Program-made: the position numbers and the translations under genes
NCBI GenBank assembly: GCA_013202535.1
Contig: JABMRP010001239.1
Location: forward strand, 1-5,989
Direction: 5' to 3'
DNA length: 5,989 bases
Source of the DNA: Planctomycetota bacterium
Lineage (GTDB): Bacteria; Planctomycetota; Planctomycetia; Pirellulales; Thermoguttaceae
Shown here: piece after piece, positions 5,972 to 5,989 of the stretch
Layout of the letters: the number at the start of each line of letters is the position of its first letter
How positions within the stretch are numbered: the first letter of the stretch is position 1
Notes under the pieces: model-generated
What the model was told of the DNA's origin: nothing
Database searches by the model: none
The model's input: the letters and a program-made list of their open reading frames with translations, nothing else

Positions 5972-5989
5972 ACCCGAAGCGTAAGCGAG

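Overview
The window is GC-rich bacterial DNA, most likely from a planctomycete (Pirellulales-like). This rests on the gene families: an exported discoidin plus beta-propeller protein of a type common in Planctomycetota, and divergent URO-D-fold proteins. It also rests on a GGTGGGCCGG-type inverted repeat that I associate from memory with such genomes. No rRNA or tRNA is present to fix the taxonomy.

All four genes I can support lie on the minus strand, so transcription runs from right to left. From the right: (i) 5927-4833 and (ii) 4762-3671 are tandem paralogues of the uroporphyrinogen decarboxylase (URO-D)/cobamide methyltransferase superfamily. They are 70 nt apart and probably co-transcribed. 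The spacer holds a 7-bp tandem repeat that gives four runs of four G on the plus strand. A 152-bp imperfect inverted-repeat element (3509-3660) begins 10 nt after the second gene. (iii) 3212-1872 encodes a 12-helix MFS transporter of the oxalate/formate antiporter-like (OFA) family. It has its own predicted promoter and a leader of about 207 nt. (iv) 1637-1 is the N-terminal 545 codons of a secreted protein with a signal peptide, an F5/8-type (discoidin) domain and TolB/PD40-like propeller repeats, resembling planctomycete proteins related to the hydrazine synthase alpha subunit. It runs off the left edge, so its C-terminus is unseen.

The genes could form a loose neighbourhood for uptake and one-carbon or decarboxylation chemistry on a small carboxylated or methoxylated substrate, but predicted promoters and long gaps split it into at least three transcription units. 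No corrinoid protein or other diagnostic partner is visible, so any pathway is inference. The most notable points are the conserved Cys/His set in the URO-D pair, the G-run heptamer repeat between the paralogues, the long inverted repeat, and an OFA transporter whose TM11 lacks the lysine expected of an oxalate carrier. I saw no clear defence system, CRISPR array, transposase or RNA gene.
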